This document shows, in pieces, positions 36,340 to 44,327 of a stretch of 64,000 nt of DNA. Numbering within the stretch: position 1 is the first letter of the stretch; each line of letters opens with the position of its first letter. The translations under genes were made by a program, and so were the position numbers. Source of the stretch: DASSQJ01 sp963773655 (GTDB lineage Bacteria > Actinomycetota > Actinomycetes > Actinomycetales > Dermatophilaceae); the NCBI GenBank assembly GCA_963773655.1, contig CAVZBX010000005.1, positions 310,001 through 374,000 on the forward strand, written 5' to 3'. Below the pieces are notes generated by a model. That model searched no databases, was not told where the DNA came from, and saw only the letters and a list, made by a program, of their open reading frames with translations.

Positions 36340-37584
36340 TCACTCGACGTTCTTGCCCGCCATCGACATCTCCGGGGGCAGGCCCAGCGGGCGGCCGGGA
36401 AGCAGCATGTTCCAGTAGATGTGGCGGAAGGCGAGCTTGCCCAGGTGGTTCGCGTGGCTCTCCTTGAGCAGCGTCATCGGGCCCACCTTGGGCAACGGGA
36501 AGGTCCCGGTCAGGGGCTCGGTGTCGTAGTTGAAGTCGAGCAACATGCCCTTCCGGCCGCCGGACTCGATGAAGCAGTTGGCGTGTCCGTCGAAGGAGTG
36601 CGTCATCGGCAGCCCGGCGATGTGCTGCTGGAAGTTCTCCGTGAACACCTCCACCGAGAAGTGGGCGACGGACCCGGCCTTGCTCGTCGGGATGTTGCTC
36701 GCGTCGCCGAGGACGAAGATGTTGTCGTACTCGTCGGACTGCATCGTGTGCTTGTCGACCGGCACGTAGTTGAGCTCGTCGCCGAGACCGGAGCGGGCGA
36801 TGTAGTCGGCACCCATGTTGACCGGGATCGTGACGAGCTGGTCGTAGGCGATCTCCCTCTCGTCGAAGGAGACGATGACCTTCCGGTCCTGGTCGATCCG
36901 CTCGATCATGAAGTCCGTCTCGACCGTGACACCGCGCTTGCTGAGCGCGTCACCGAGCTCGCGGCTGGCGACCGGCTTGGTGAAGGCGCCGTCGAGCGGG
37001 GTGACGAAGACGAGCTCGGTCTGCTCGCGCAGGCCCCGCTTGCGCAGCCAGTCGTCCGCGAGGAAGGTGAACTCCAGGGGGGCCACCGGGCACTTGATCG
37101 GCATCTCGGTGATGTGGACGACGAGCCGCCCACCCGTCCACTTGTCGGACTGCTCACGGAGCGCGACGGCGCCCTCGTAGGTGTAGAACTCGCCGACCTC
37201 CTTGTGGAACTGGGGGCCGAGGGTGCCCTCGGTCTGGTCCGGCCGAGGGGTGGTGCCGGTGGCGATGACGAGCTGGTCGTAGTCGAGGACGGTGCCGTCC
37301 ACGAGGTGGACCTGGTTCGCCGGCGCGTCGACGCGGTCGATCTCGCCCATGACGAGGTCGATGCCGTCGTGGATGAAGGGCCGCTTGCGCTTGCGGATCT
37401 GCTCCGGGCTGTTGATCCCGAACGGGATGAAGAGGTACCCGGGCTGGTAGTCGTGGATGTCGTCCTTGTCGACGACGGTGATCTGCCATTCGTTGGTGTC
37501 GAGCTCGCGCCGGAGCTTGTTCACGACCATGGTGCCGGCCGTGCCTGCTCCCAGAACCACGAGCTTCTTCGTGGAGGTGGTCAT
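36340..37584 (-). CDS. sqr: Sulfide:quinone oxidoreductase-like FAD-dependent oxidoreductase
   Basis: This membrane-associated flavoprotein would oxidise sulfide to a bound persulfide or polysulfide and reduce quinone. The 414 residues start with the FAD-binding KLVVLGAGTAGTMVVNKL. HDYQPGYLFIPFG and ATGTTPRPDQTEG are typical SQR blocks. Catalytic Cys candidates are in MPIKCPVAPLEF and in ANCFIESGGRKG near the C-terminus; the IFVLGDASNIPTSKAGSVAHF segment closes the FAD site. It leads an operon with dsrC and dsrE2, which would accept the sulfur. A 21-bp palindrome sits between apparent -35 and -10 elements just upstream, indicating specific regulation. The proteins' closest type (II or other SQR) cannot be told without alignment. 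Confidence 0.88.
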   Translation of the reverse strand: MTTSTKKLVVLGAGTAGTMVVNKLRRELDTNEWQITVVDKDDIHDYQPGYLFIPFGINSPEQIRKRKRPFIHDGIDLVMGEIDRVDAPANQVHLVDGTVLDYDQLVIATGTTPRPDQTEGTLGPQFHKEVGEFYTYEGAVALREQSDKWTGGRLVVHITEMPIKCPVAPLEFTFLADDWLRKRGLREQTELVFVTPLDGAFTKPVASRELGDALSKRGVTVETDFMIERIDQDRKVIVSFDEREIAYDQLVTIPVNMGADYIARSGLGDELNYVPVDKHTMQSDEYDNIFVLGDASNIPTSKAGSVAHFSVEVFTENFQQHIAGLPMTHSFDGHANCFIESGGRKGMLLDFNYDTEPLTGTFPLPKVGPMTLLKESHANHLGKLAFRHIYWNMLLPGRPLGLPPEMSMAGKNVE

Positions 37585-37602
37585 GGTGACCACGGTACCC
37601 GC

Positions 37603-37640
37603 CGGGGTATATCTCCTACAACGTGTAGGAGACAATTCCG
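37603..37640 (-). promoter_or_regulatory. sqr promoter with palindromic operator in the -35/-10 spacer
   Basis: Read on the minus strand, TTGTCT (about 37630-37635) and TATACC (37606-37611) are 18 nt apart and fit a sigma-70-like promoter about 20 bp before the sqr ATG. Between and partly over them is TCTCCTACA-CGT-TGTAGGAGA (37612-37632), a perfect inverted repeat with 9-bp arms. A second, weaker repeat TACCC-N4-GGGTA (37596-37609) follows. Placement in the spacer suits a repressor, or a MerR-type activator; CsoR/CstR-like proteins recognise sites resembling the second repeat. The symmetry is seen; the protein is inferred. Confidence 0.6.
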
Positions 37641-37701
37641 GTGTGATCTGCCGAACACCACCGGGTGCCGCCCGCGCGGTCCCTCTGGGAGGATCGGCGC
37701 C

Positions 37702-39366
37702 ATGTTCGCCCCCCGCGCCGGCCAGCCCGCCCAGCCCTCCGACCTCGTCGACGTCGCCGCCCTCGTCACGGCGTACTACACCCGGCAGCCGGACCCCGAG
37801 GACGTCGACCAGCAGGTCGCGTTCGGCACGTCGGGGCACCGAGGGTCCAGCCTGCGGACGTCGTTCAACGAGGTGCACATCCTCGCCACGACCCAGGCCA
37901 TCGTCGACTACCGGCGGGAGCAGGGCTTCGACGGCCCGCTCTTCCTCGGCCGCGACACGCACGGCCTGTCCGAGCCGGCGTGGGCGAGTGCCCTCGAGGT
38001 GCTTGCCGCCAACGACGTCACGGTGCTCGTCGACGCGGCGGACCGCTACACCCCCACGCCGGGCGTCTCGCACGCCATCCTCACCACGAACCGCGGCAAG
38101 GTGGCCGCGGTCGACGACCTGCGCCCCGGAACCGGCCTCGCCGACGGGATCGTCGTCACGCCGTCGCACAACCCCCCGAGCGACGGCGGCTTCAAGTACA
38201 ACCCGCCGCACGGTGGCCCGGCCGACTCGGACGCCACCACGGTCATCGCCGCCCGCGCCAACGGCTACATCCGCGCCGGGCTCGAGGGCGTGCACCGGGT
38301 GCCCTTCGCGCGCGCCCGTGCCGCGGCGCAGTCCTACGACTTCCTCGGCCGCTACGTCGAGGACCTGCCGAGCGTGCTCGACCTCGACGCCGTCCGGTCG
38401 GCCGGCGTCCGGATCGGTGCCGACCCGCTGGGCGGGGCCGCCGTCGACTACTGGGGTGCGATCGCCGAGCGGCACCACCTCGACCTCACCGTCGTCAACC
38501 CGCTCGTCGACGCCACCTGGCGGTTCATGACCCTGGACTGGGACGGCAAGATCCGGATGGACTGCTCCTCCCCCTCCGCGATGGCCTCGCTCATCGAGCA
38601 GCGCGACGCCTTCGACGTCGCCACCGGCAACGACGCGGACAGCGACCGGCACGGCATCGTCACCCCGGACGCCGGGCTGATGAACCCCAACCACTACCTC
38701 GCGGTCGCCATCCAGTACCTCTACGGCGGGGCCCGGCCGCAGTGGCGCGAGGACGGCTTCGTCGGCAAGACGCTGGTGTCCAGCTCGATGATCGACCGGG
38801 TCGCCACGGACCTCGGCCGGCGGCTGGTCGAGGTGCCGGTGGGCTTCAAGTGGTTCGTGCCGGGGCTGCTCGACGGGTCCGGCCCGTTCGGTGGCGAGGA
38901 GTCGGCCGGGGCCTCGTTCCTGCGCCGGGACGGGTCGGTGTGGACCACCGACAAGGACGGCATCCTGCTGGCCCTGCTCGCCTCGGAGATCATCGCGCGC
39001 ACCGGCAAGTCGCCGTCACAGCTCTACACCGAGCTCACCGACCGCCACGGCGAACCCGCCTACGCCCGTGTCGACGCCCCGGCCGACCGCGAGCAGAAGG
39101 CGCGCCTGGCGGCCCTCTCCCCGGGCGACGTCGAGGCCGAGAGCCTCGCCGGCGAGGCGATCACGGCCAAGCTCACCGAGGCCCCGGGGAACGGCGCCCC
39201 CATCGGCGGCCTCAAGGTCGTCACCGAGTCGGCATGGTTCGCGGCCCGGCCCAGTGGCACGGAGGACGTCTACAAGATCTACGCCGAGTCCTTCCGCGGC
39301 CCCGACCATCTCGCCCAGGTCCAGACCGAGGCGCGCGAGGTCGTCTCGGCCGCCCTGGGCGGCTGA
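37702..39366 (+). CDS. pgm: Phosphoglucomutase (alpha-D-glucose phosphate-specific)
   Basis: Pgm interconverts glucose-1-phosphate and glucose-6-phosphate, linking GlgP, GlgE-pathway and GH65 products to glycolysis. The 554-residue length matches E. coli-type Pgm. Motifs in order are FGTSGHRG, the phosphoserine loop VVTPSHNPPSDGGFKYNPPHGGPA (Ser at about residue 155), the metal loop GNDADSDRHG, the sugar-binding GGEESAG and the phosphate-binding RPSGTEDVYKIYAES. The ATG at 37702 follows GAGGAT by 7 nt, so it may be leaderless. It is divergent from the sqr operon and convergent with the LuxR-type regulator. It belongs functionally with the glycogen genes on the far side of the sulfur operon. 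Confidence 0.96.
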   Translation: MFAPRAGQPAQPSDLVDVAALVTAYYTRQPDPEDVDQQVAFGTSGHRGSSLRTSFNEVHILATTQAIVDYRREQGFDGPLFLGRDTHGLSEPAWASALEVLAANDVTVLVDAADRYTPTPGVSHAILTTNRGKVAAVDDLRPGTGLADGIVVTPSHNPPSDGGFKYNPPHGGPADSDATTVIAARANGYIRAGLEGVHRVPFARARAAAQSYDFLGRYVEDLPSVLDLDAVRSAGVRIGADPLGGAAVDYWGAIAERHHLDLTVVNPLVDATWRFMTLDWDGKIRMDCSSPSAMASLIEQRDAFDVATGNDADSDRHGIVTPDAGLMNPNHYLAVAIQYLYGGARPQWREDGFVGKTLVSSSMIDRVATDLGRRLVEVPVGFKWFVPGLLDGSGPFGGEESAGASFLRRDGSVWTTDKDGILLALLASEIIARTGKSPSQLYTELTDRHGEPAYARVDAPADREQKARLAALSPGDVEAESLAGEAITAKLTEAPGNGAPIGGLKVVTESAWFAARPSGTEDVYKIYAESFRGPDHLAQVQTEAREVVSAALGG

Positions 39367-39393
39367 CCCGCAGGGGGACTGTCGGGCCGGGCC

Positions 39394-40077
39394 TCACCCG
39401 AGGACGTCGGCCGGGGCGGGGGTGGCGCCGTCGGCGCGGTGCGACCCCTCGAGCGCGACCACGGCGGCCAGGCGGGTGCGGACCCCGAGCTTGCGGTACG
39501 CGTTCTCGAGGTGCTTGCGCACGGTGGAGGGTGCCACGACGAGGCGCTCGGCGATCTCGGCGTTGGTGAGGCCGGCCGCCACGTGGTGCAGTACCCGGCG
39601 CTCCTGCACGGTGAGGGACGGCGGCAGCGAGGACGTGCGGCGCTCGCGCAGCAGGCGCTCCAGCGCCGGGGCGATGAGGCGCAGCAGCGCCCGGTCCCGC
39701 TCGGAGAAGTCGCTCGTGTGCCGGACGAGCCACAGCCTCACGACGTGGTCGGGGCCGTGGCGCACTCCGAGCGAGAGGGTTGCCACTCCTGTGGCAGCTC
39801 CGTCGCGGGCGGCGCGGGCTCGTCTGCGCACGCGGATGCCAGGCGTCCCCCCATCTGCGGGGACGGCCTCGCCCGCGCGTCCGGCAGGGGGGCCGGGCCC
39901 GGTGGCGGCGGGAACGTTCACCTGCAGCACCGCGAGGCCGATGGCGTCGCACGGGATGAGCCGCGCCACGTCGCGGAGCACCCGCTCGTCGGAGAGCGGC
40001 ACGGCGGGAACGGGCTCCGTGGCGATCACCGCGCGGATGCTCGCCTGGTCCCTCTCCCGCAGCAGCAGGTCGACCAT
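39394..40077 (-). CDS. LuxR-type helix-turn-helix transcriptional regulator
   Basis: The C-terminal 65 residues are a GerE/LuxR DNA-binding domain: LTVQERRVLHHVAAGLTNAEIAERLVVAPSTVRKHLENAYRKLGVRTR. The N-terminal roughly 150 residues show no receiver Asp pattern. The stretch RLIPCDAIGLAVLQVN resembles GAF-like sensor domains seen in similar actinobacterial regulators. I chose the ATG at 40077 (ribosome site GGAAGG about 5 bases upstream) because the longer frame has no family-like residues. It is divergent from the haloperoxidase gene across about 195 bp holding an inverted repeat (40196-40213), so it may control that gene or itself. The ligand is unknown. Confidence 0.83.
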   Translation of the reverse strand: MVDLLLRERDQASIRAVIATEPVPAVPLSDERVLRDVARLIPCDAIGLAVLQVNVPAATGPGPPAGRAGEAVPADGGTPGIRVRRRARAARDGAATGVATLSLGVRHGPDHVVRLWLVRHTSDFSERDRALLRLIAPALERLLRERRTSSLPPSLTVQERRVLHHVAAGLTNAEIAERLVVAPSTVRKHLENAYRKLGVRTRLAAVVALEGSHRADGATPAPADVLG

Positions 40078-40195
40078 GTGCGTCCTTCCGCGCCCGCCGG
40101 CGCCGGTGGGCGACCCCTCCGAGTCTGCGCCCACCCCCGGGGGCCGTAAATGGTCATTCCGGACCCTCGGGCGCCCACCGCGGAGGACCGGCGGG

Positions 40196-40213
40196 ATTCG
40201 CCGGTAAGCGAAT
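40196..40213. promoter_or_regulatory. Inverted repeat between the LuxR regulator and haloperoxidase genes
   Basis: ATTCGC-CGGTAA-GCGAAT has perfect 6-bp arms and a 6-nt spacer, about 60 bp before the haloperoxidase ATG and 120 bp before the regulator ATG. It is a reasonable operator candidate, but short repeats of this kind also arise by chance. Confidence 0.35.
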
Positions 40214-40271
40214 GGCTGGTTGCCGGGCACGGGTCGAGACTGAAGCGCACCACCGTCGAAGGGGGCTCACC

Positions 40272-41492
40272 ATGCCGACCCGTCACCGACTCCTGGCTGC
40301 CACCGCCTCGGCGCTGCTGACGCCGCTCGTGGTCGTCCCACTCACGGGCGCCGCTCCCGCTGCGGGCGCCGCTTCCGGCCCGATGGCCTCCGAGGTCGCC
40401 GTGGACTGGCAGCGGACCGCGGTCCGCACCATCTTCACCGAGGCCGGAAGCTCACCGGCCGTCGGTCAGCTCTACCTCGCGTTCACGTCGCTGGCCGTCC
40501 ACGACGCCGCGGTCGAGGGCCAGCGCCACGGCACGCACACGGCCACCGCCGCGGTCGCGGTGGCGGCGCACGACGTGCTGAGCGAGTACTTTCCCGGGTC
40601 CTCCGATGCCCTCGATGCCGATCTGGCGGCCAGCCTGGAGCCGGTGCCCGACGGCCCGAAGGAGGACCTCGGGTCGGCCGTCGGTGCCGCGGCAGCAGAG
40701 CGGATGATCACGTCACGTGTGGGTGATGGACGGGGTGACGCCTCGATCGTGTACGCCAAGGACCCGGCGCCGGGCGTGTGGCAGCCGGCTCCCGGCGGCT
40801 CGATGGCGGTGCCCTGGCTCGGCTTCGTGGACCCCGTCGTCGACGTCGCCCCGGTCGCCGTCGACGGTCCGGACGCCCTGCCCAGTGCCGAGTACGCCCG
40901 GGACTACGGCGAGGTACTCGCGGTCGGCGCGACGACCTCCACGACGCGGACGCCGGCCCAGACCGCCGTCGCGCAGTTCTTCTCGCCCAACGTGGTCCCG
41001 ATCTACCGCTCGGCGCTGTGCGACGTGCTGCACGAGGAACCTCTCGGCCTGCTGCCCACGACGCGCCTGTTCGCCCGGATCGACGCCGCCTCGGCGACGG
41101 CGTTGATCCAGACCTGGCGGCTCAAGTACGAGGTGGGCTTCTGGCGGCCGTCCCAGGCGATCGCCGGCGCCGACCTCGACGGCAACCCGGCCACGACGCC
41201 GCAGGACGGATGGTCACCGCTCGTGCCCAACCCGCCGTACTCGGACTACACCAGCGGGCACGCGGCGGTGACCGCGCCGTTCGCCGAGGTGGTCCGGCGC
41301 ACGCTCGGCGACCACACGCCGCTGGTGCTGCAGGTCGGCGCCACCCAGCGCAGCTACGCCACCCTGAGCGCGCTCGAGTACGACGCCTTCCACGCACGGA
41401 TCTGGGGCGGACTGCACTTCAGGGATGCCATGGAGGACGGCTACCACCTCGGTCACGTCACTGCCGCCCGGGTGATGCAGGCGGTTCGCTGA
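40272..41492 (+). CDS. Secreted vanadium-dependent haloperoxidase / PAP2-superfamily protein
   Basis: The 406-residue protein has a Sec-type signal (about residues 1-35, ending GAAPAAGAASG) and an all-helical domain. The vanadate/phosphate site of the VHPO-PAP2 superfamily is visible in pieces: the Lys/Arg region LKYEVGFWRPSQAI, the YTSGHAAVTAPFAEVV block (expected SGH motif) and the C-terminal ARIWGGLHFRDAMEDG with the Arg and the vanadate-ligand His position. These residues occur both in haloperoxidases, which oxidise halide with H2O2, and in acid phosphatases, so the activity is uncertain. It is transcribed away from a LuxR-type regulator and has no obvious partner genes. Confidence 0.83.
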   Translation: MPTRHRLLAATASALLTPLVVVPLTGAAPAAGAASGPMASEVAVDWQRTAVRTIFTEAGSSPAVGQLYLAFTSLAVHDAAVEGQRHGTHTATAAVAVAAHDVLSEYFPGSSDALDADLAASLEPVPDGPKEDLGSAVGAAAAERMITSRVGDGRGDASIVYAKDPAPGVWQPAPGGSMAVPWLGFVDPVVDVAPVAVDGPDALPSAEYARDYGEVLAVGATTSTTRTPAQTAVAQFFSPNVVPIYRSALCDVLHEEPLGLLPTTRLFARIDAASATALIQTWRLKYEVGFWRPSQAIAGADLDGNPATTPQDGWSPLVPNPPYSDYTSGHAAVTAPFAEVVRRTLGDHTPLVLQVGATQRSYATLSALEYDAFHARIWGGLHFRDAMEDGYHLGHVTAARVMQAVR

Positions 41493-41684
41493 GGCGTGCG
41501 GTGCGGCGGCGGCCCGGCCCGGGCCTCCGTGCCCGACGACGGGGGGACGTGCGCCCAGCGCCCCACGAGGGCGCGGTCGACTCCGGGCAACGGCGTCGGC
41601 CGGGTGTAGGGGTAGGTGGCGTGGCCACCGCACCCCCCACCGCGCTCTGGTCGATCTCGCCGAGTCATGGCGCTGCAGCACCCT
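41493..41684. other. Intergenic stretch between haloperoxidase and tandem repeat
   Basis: This non-coding stretch separates the haloperoxidase stop from the repeat array. I see no gene, RNA or strong hairpin in it; a few short frames on both strands continue into the repeats and are not credible. Confidence 0.5.
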
Positions 41685-41823
41685 GAGCCGGCGGGAGCGA
41701 CCAGACCCGGCAGGAGCGACCAGAGCCGGCAGGAGCGACCAGAGCCGGCAGGAGCGACCAGAGCCGGCAGGAGCGACCAGAGCCGGCAGGAGCGACCAGA
41801 GCCGGCAGGAGCGACCAGAGCCA
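41685..41823. repeat. 19-bp tandem repeat, seven full copies
   Basis: The unit GAGCCGGCAGGAGCGACCA occurs seven times head to tail, with a six-base start of an eighth copy. The first copy has a G for A at position 9 and the second has C for G at position 3; copies 3-7 are identical. Because 19 is not a multiple of 3, the array cannot encode a regular protein repeat. It lies in the gap between two convergent genes (haloperoxidase and rhodanese). Identity of the inner copies indicates recent copy-number change. Confidence 0.95.
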
Positions 41824-41866
41824 AGGGGGTCGGTCCGGGCGGCACGACGACGACCGCCGCCCGGGG

Positions 41867-42259
41867 TCAGCCCGTCGAGCGCAGCGTCAGCCAGGCCTGG
41901 AACCCGCCCACGAGGTCGGTCGCCCGCTCCAGGCCGAGGTCGCGCAGCGAGCGGGCGGCGAGGCTCGAGCTGTAGCCCTGGTCGCAGACGACGACGATGC
42001 GCCGCCCGGGGTCGTCCACCCCGGAGGCGCGGTACGGCGAGGTGGGGTCCAGCCGCCACTCCAGGACGGTGCGATCGATGACGACGGCCCCGGGCAACGC
42101 ACCGTCCCGGGCGCGTTGGACCTCCGGGCGGATGTCGACGACCAGCGCTCCGGCAGCCACCTCGTCCGTCAGGTCCTCGGGCCGCACCCGGTCCATCCCG
42201 CGGCGCGCGTCGCGCAGCAGCCCGGCGACGCGGGAGCCGTCGTCCTCGCCCTCAGCCAC
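41867..42259 (-). CDS. Single-domain rhodanese-like protein
   Basis: A 130-residue rhodanese domain. The Asp of GALVVDIRPEVQRARDG and the active-site loop CDQGYSS (Cys in VVVCDQGYSSSLAA) are present, followed by LRDLGLERATDLVGGFQAW, typical of sulfurtransferases. The active loop starts with Cys, so sulfur transfer is possible. The GTG start lies inside the end of the upstream ATP-grasp gene (8-bp overlap), which couples the two. Its neighbours are an ATP-grasp ligase and two esterases, so it may supply sulfur to, or simply accompany, an undefined pathway. The alternative is a general detoxifying rhodanese. Confidence 0.83.
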   Translation of the reverse strand: MAEGEDDGSRVAGLLRDARRGMDRVRPEDLTDEVAAGALVVDIRPEVQRARDGALPGAVVIDRTVLEWRLDPTSPYRASGVDDPGRRIVVVCDQGYSSSLAARSLRDLGLERATDLVGGFQAWLTLRSTG

Positions 42260-43527
42260 CGGCGACCGCCGGCTGCGACGCCAGCCGGGCCTGCTCGTCC
42301 GAGACCCACAGGCCGAGCAGCCCGCCGAAGTGCGCCTCGAAGTGCTCCCACTCGTGGGTCGGGTAGGTCTGGTGGATCGTCGAGGTGAGCAGCGACCGGA
42401 AGTCGGGCCCGTCGATCCACTCGAGCACCATCTCGTCGACGTGCGGGAGCGTGGTCGCACAGAACTCCCGGTACCGCTCGGTCTCGAAGTAGTCGTCGGC
42501 CAGGCCCTGGTAGGCCTCCAGCCGAGCGGTGTAGTCGAGCGCCTCGTCGTCGGCCACCGCGAACCAGGGATCGGTGTCGATGGTGGTGCGCGGCCGGCCG
42601 TCGGGTGACGGCACAGAAGGCCGTCCACCGCAGCAGCGCCGTCATCGCCCACGGGAAGTAGTAGTGCAGCGAGGTCACCGCCACGTCCGGGCAGGCGTTG
42701 GCGTAGTCGATGGGGTAGACCTCGCCGGCCTTGACGAGCATCTCGCAGGAGTTGAACTCCCAGCGGAAGAAGGAGTTGACCGTCTGGCTGATCGTCAGCA
42801 CCTCACGCCCCTCCTGCTCCGAGAGGAAGCCGTGCGCCACCGTGTACCGGTCGTGCATCGGCTCCTCGGGCCGGAACCTCATCACCATCGTCTCGGGGCC
42901 GATGGTCAGGGAGCGCGCGAAGTGCTCGTAGTCGGGCACGGAGGCCTGCAGGTGCATGAGCATCTCCCCCGACTCGTCGTAGGCGTGGTGCAGCTCCTCG
43001 CGGTCGCGCACCATCGACACCCCGCGCCAGCCGCCGCCGTCGAACGGCTTCATGAACAGGGGGTAACCGAGGCTCTCGGCGATCGCGTCGAGGTGGAACG
43101 AGCGGTTGTACTTCGCCGAGGTGTACGCCCACCGAGCGTTGTCGACGGGGTGCTTGTACGGGACGAGCACGGTGTCGGGCACCTTCAACCCGAGGCGCAT
43201 CATCGCGCAGTACGCCGAGTGCTTCTCCATCGACTGGAAGGAGAACGGGCTGTTGAGCAGGTACACGTCGTCCATGAGCGCGACCTTCTTCAGCCACTCG
43301 CGGGGGTGGTAGTACCAGTGCGCGAGGCGGTCGATGACGAGCTCGTGGCGCGCGCGGTCCCGGAGGTTGAACGGCTCGATGGTGATCCGCTCGGTCGTCA
43401 GGGTGTGCTCGCTGCCGTCCGCCGCTCGCAGGACGCCGAGGCGCCGGGCGAGGGCCTCGAACGCGGTGGGCCAGTCCTCCTCGGCACCGAGCAGCAGGCC
43501 GATGAGGTGGTCGGTGGTGGGCGGCAT
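42252..43527 (-). pseudogene. ATP-grasp domain protein of unknown function, one frameshift
   Basis: The N-terminal 90 residues are a pre-ATP-grasp region. LNSPFSFQSMEKHSAYCAMMRLGLKVPDTVLVPYK is the typical ligase entry segment, SLGYPLFMKPFDGGGWRGVSMV gives the ATP-binding Lys and Gly-rich loop, and EMLVKAGEVYPIDYANACPD ends the metal site. ATP-grasp enzymes join a carboxylate to an amine or thiol; the substrate here is unknown. One base change near 42610-42620 separates the main frame (ends TALLRWTAFC) from the C-terminal 115 residues (TIDTDPWFAVADDEA onward). AAGGAG precedes the ATG. The gene sits between an esterase and a rhodanese with tight spacing, so it is in an operon of at least four genes. 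Confidence 0.72.
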
Positions 43528-43565
43528 CGGCTCTCCTTCGGGTGGTCCGGCCGGGGCCGGGGCGG

Positions 43566-44316
43566 TCAGACGAAACGGGGCAGGTGGTGGGCCAGCTGCT
43601 GCTGCCACCACGGCCAGTCGTGGGCGCTGTCGTACCCCCAGACGTCGAGCTCGTGGCGGATCCCCTTGCGGGCCAGGACCGCCGCGAACTCGTGGGTGCC
43701 GGGGAGGGAGCGCGTCGGTGACACCTCGAAGGCGCCCTGGCCGACGACGAGGAGGATGCTGACCCGCGACCGCACCCACTCGAGGTGGTCGCCCTCCATG
43801 TTCGCGACGTAGGCGCAGGGGTTGGCGAAGTAGGTGGCGTCGCCGATCTCGCCCCATCGGTTCCAGCTGGACGGGTCGTAGTTGCCGGAGAGCCCGATGG
43901 CGAGGGGGGCCGCGTCGGCGCGGGTCAGGGTGAGGTGGACCGCGTGGTAGGCCCCGAGCGAGGCCCCCGTGGTGATGATCTCCGCGTCGCCACCGCGACT
44001 CCGACCGGATCCACGGGATCACCCGTCTCGGAGAGCCACGCCGTGTAGAGCGCGCCCCGCCGGGCACGCTCCTCGGTGGGCAGCGAGGTGTCCGACCAGG
44101 CTCCACCCGTCGAGGGAGTCGACGGTGAACAGGCTGACCCGGCCGGCATCGACGAGGGGGGCCACCGCGGCGAGCATGCCGTTGCCCTCGGCGTCGTGCG
44201 CCGAGCCCGGCCTCCGACGGGAACAGCAGCACCGGCCGGCCCCAGTGGCCGTGGCGGACGACCTCGAGCTCGGTCTCGTGGCCGGGCACCCCGAGCCGGA
44301 CGCTGCGCCGCTCCAT
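43566..44316 (-). pseudogene. Esterase family protein (alpha/beta hydrolase), three frameshifts
   Basis: This resembles the PHB-depolymerase/EstA-like esterases of actinobacteria. In pieces: RHGHWGRPVLLFPSEAG at the N-terminus, then NGMLAAVAPLVDAGRVSLFTVDSLDGW, WSDTSLPTEERARRGALYTAWL, IITTGASLGAYHAVHLTL with the nucleophile Ser, and the C-terminal ELDVWGYDSAHDWPWWQQQLAHHLPRF, which should hold the Asp and His. The frame slips near 44213, 44104 and 44005, each by one base. The C-terminal piece (43566-43799) is clean. Every catalytic element is present, so the intact gene would be a normal 250-residue enzyme. It lies between two other genes of the same operon. Confidence 0.72.
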
Positions 44317-44327
44317 GCGACCCCACC

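Noticed and set aside
36331..39366. A 1,011-codon plus-strand open frame that would fuse an N-terminal extension to pgm
   Set aside because: The upstream 457 codons are antisense to sqr and low in family character. The real pgm start is the ATG at 37702, with the FGTSGHRG block shortly after.
41685..41823. CRISPR array
   Set aside because: The 19-bp units are directly adjacent with no spacers, and no cas genes are present.
41453..41845. Periodic open frame (repeating SGRSCRLWSLLPALVAP-like residues) through the tandem repeat
   Set aside because: The 19-bp unit rotates through three frames, so the protein periodicity is only a by-product of the DNA repeat. There is no start signal and no family.
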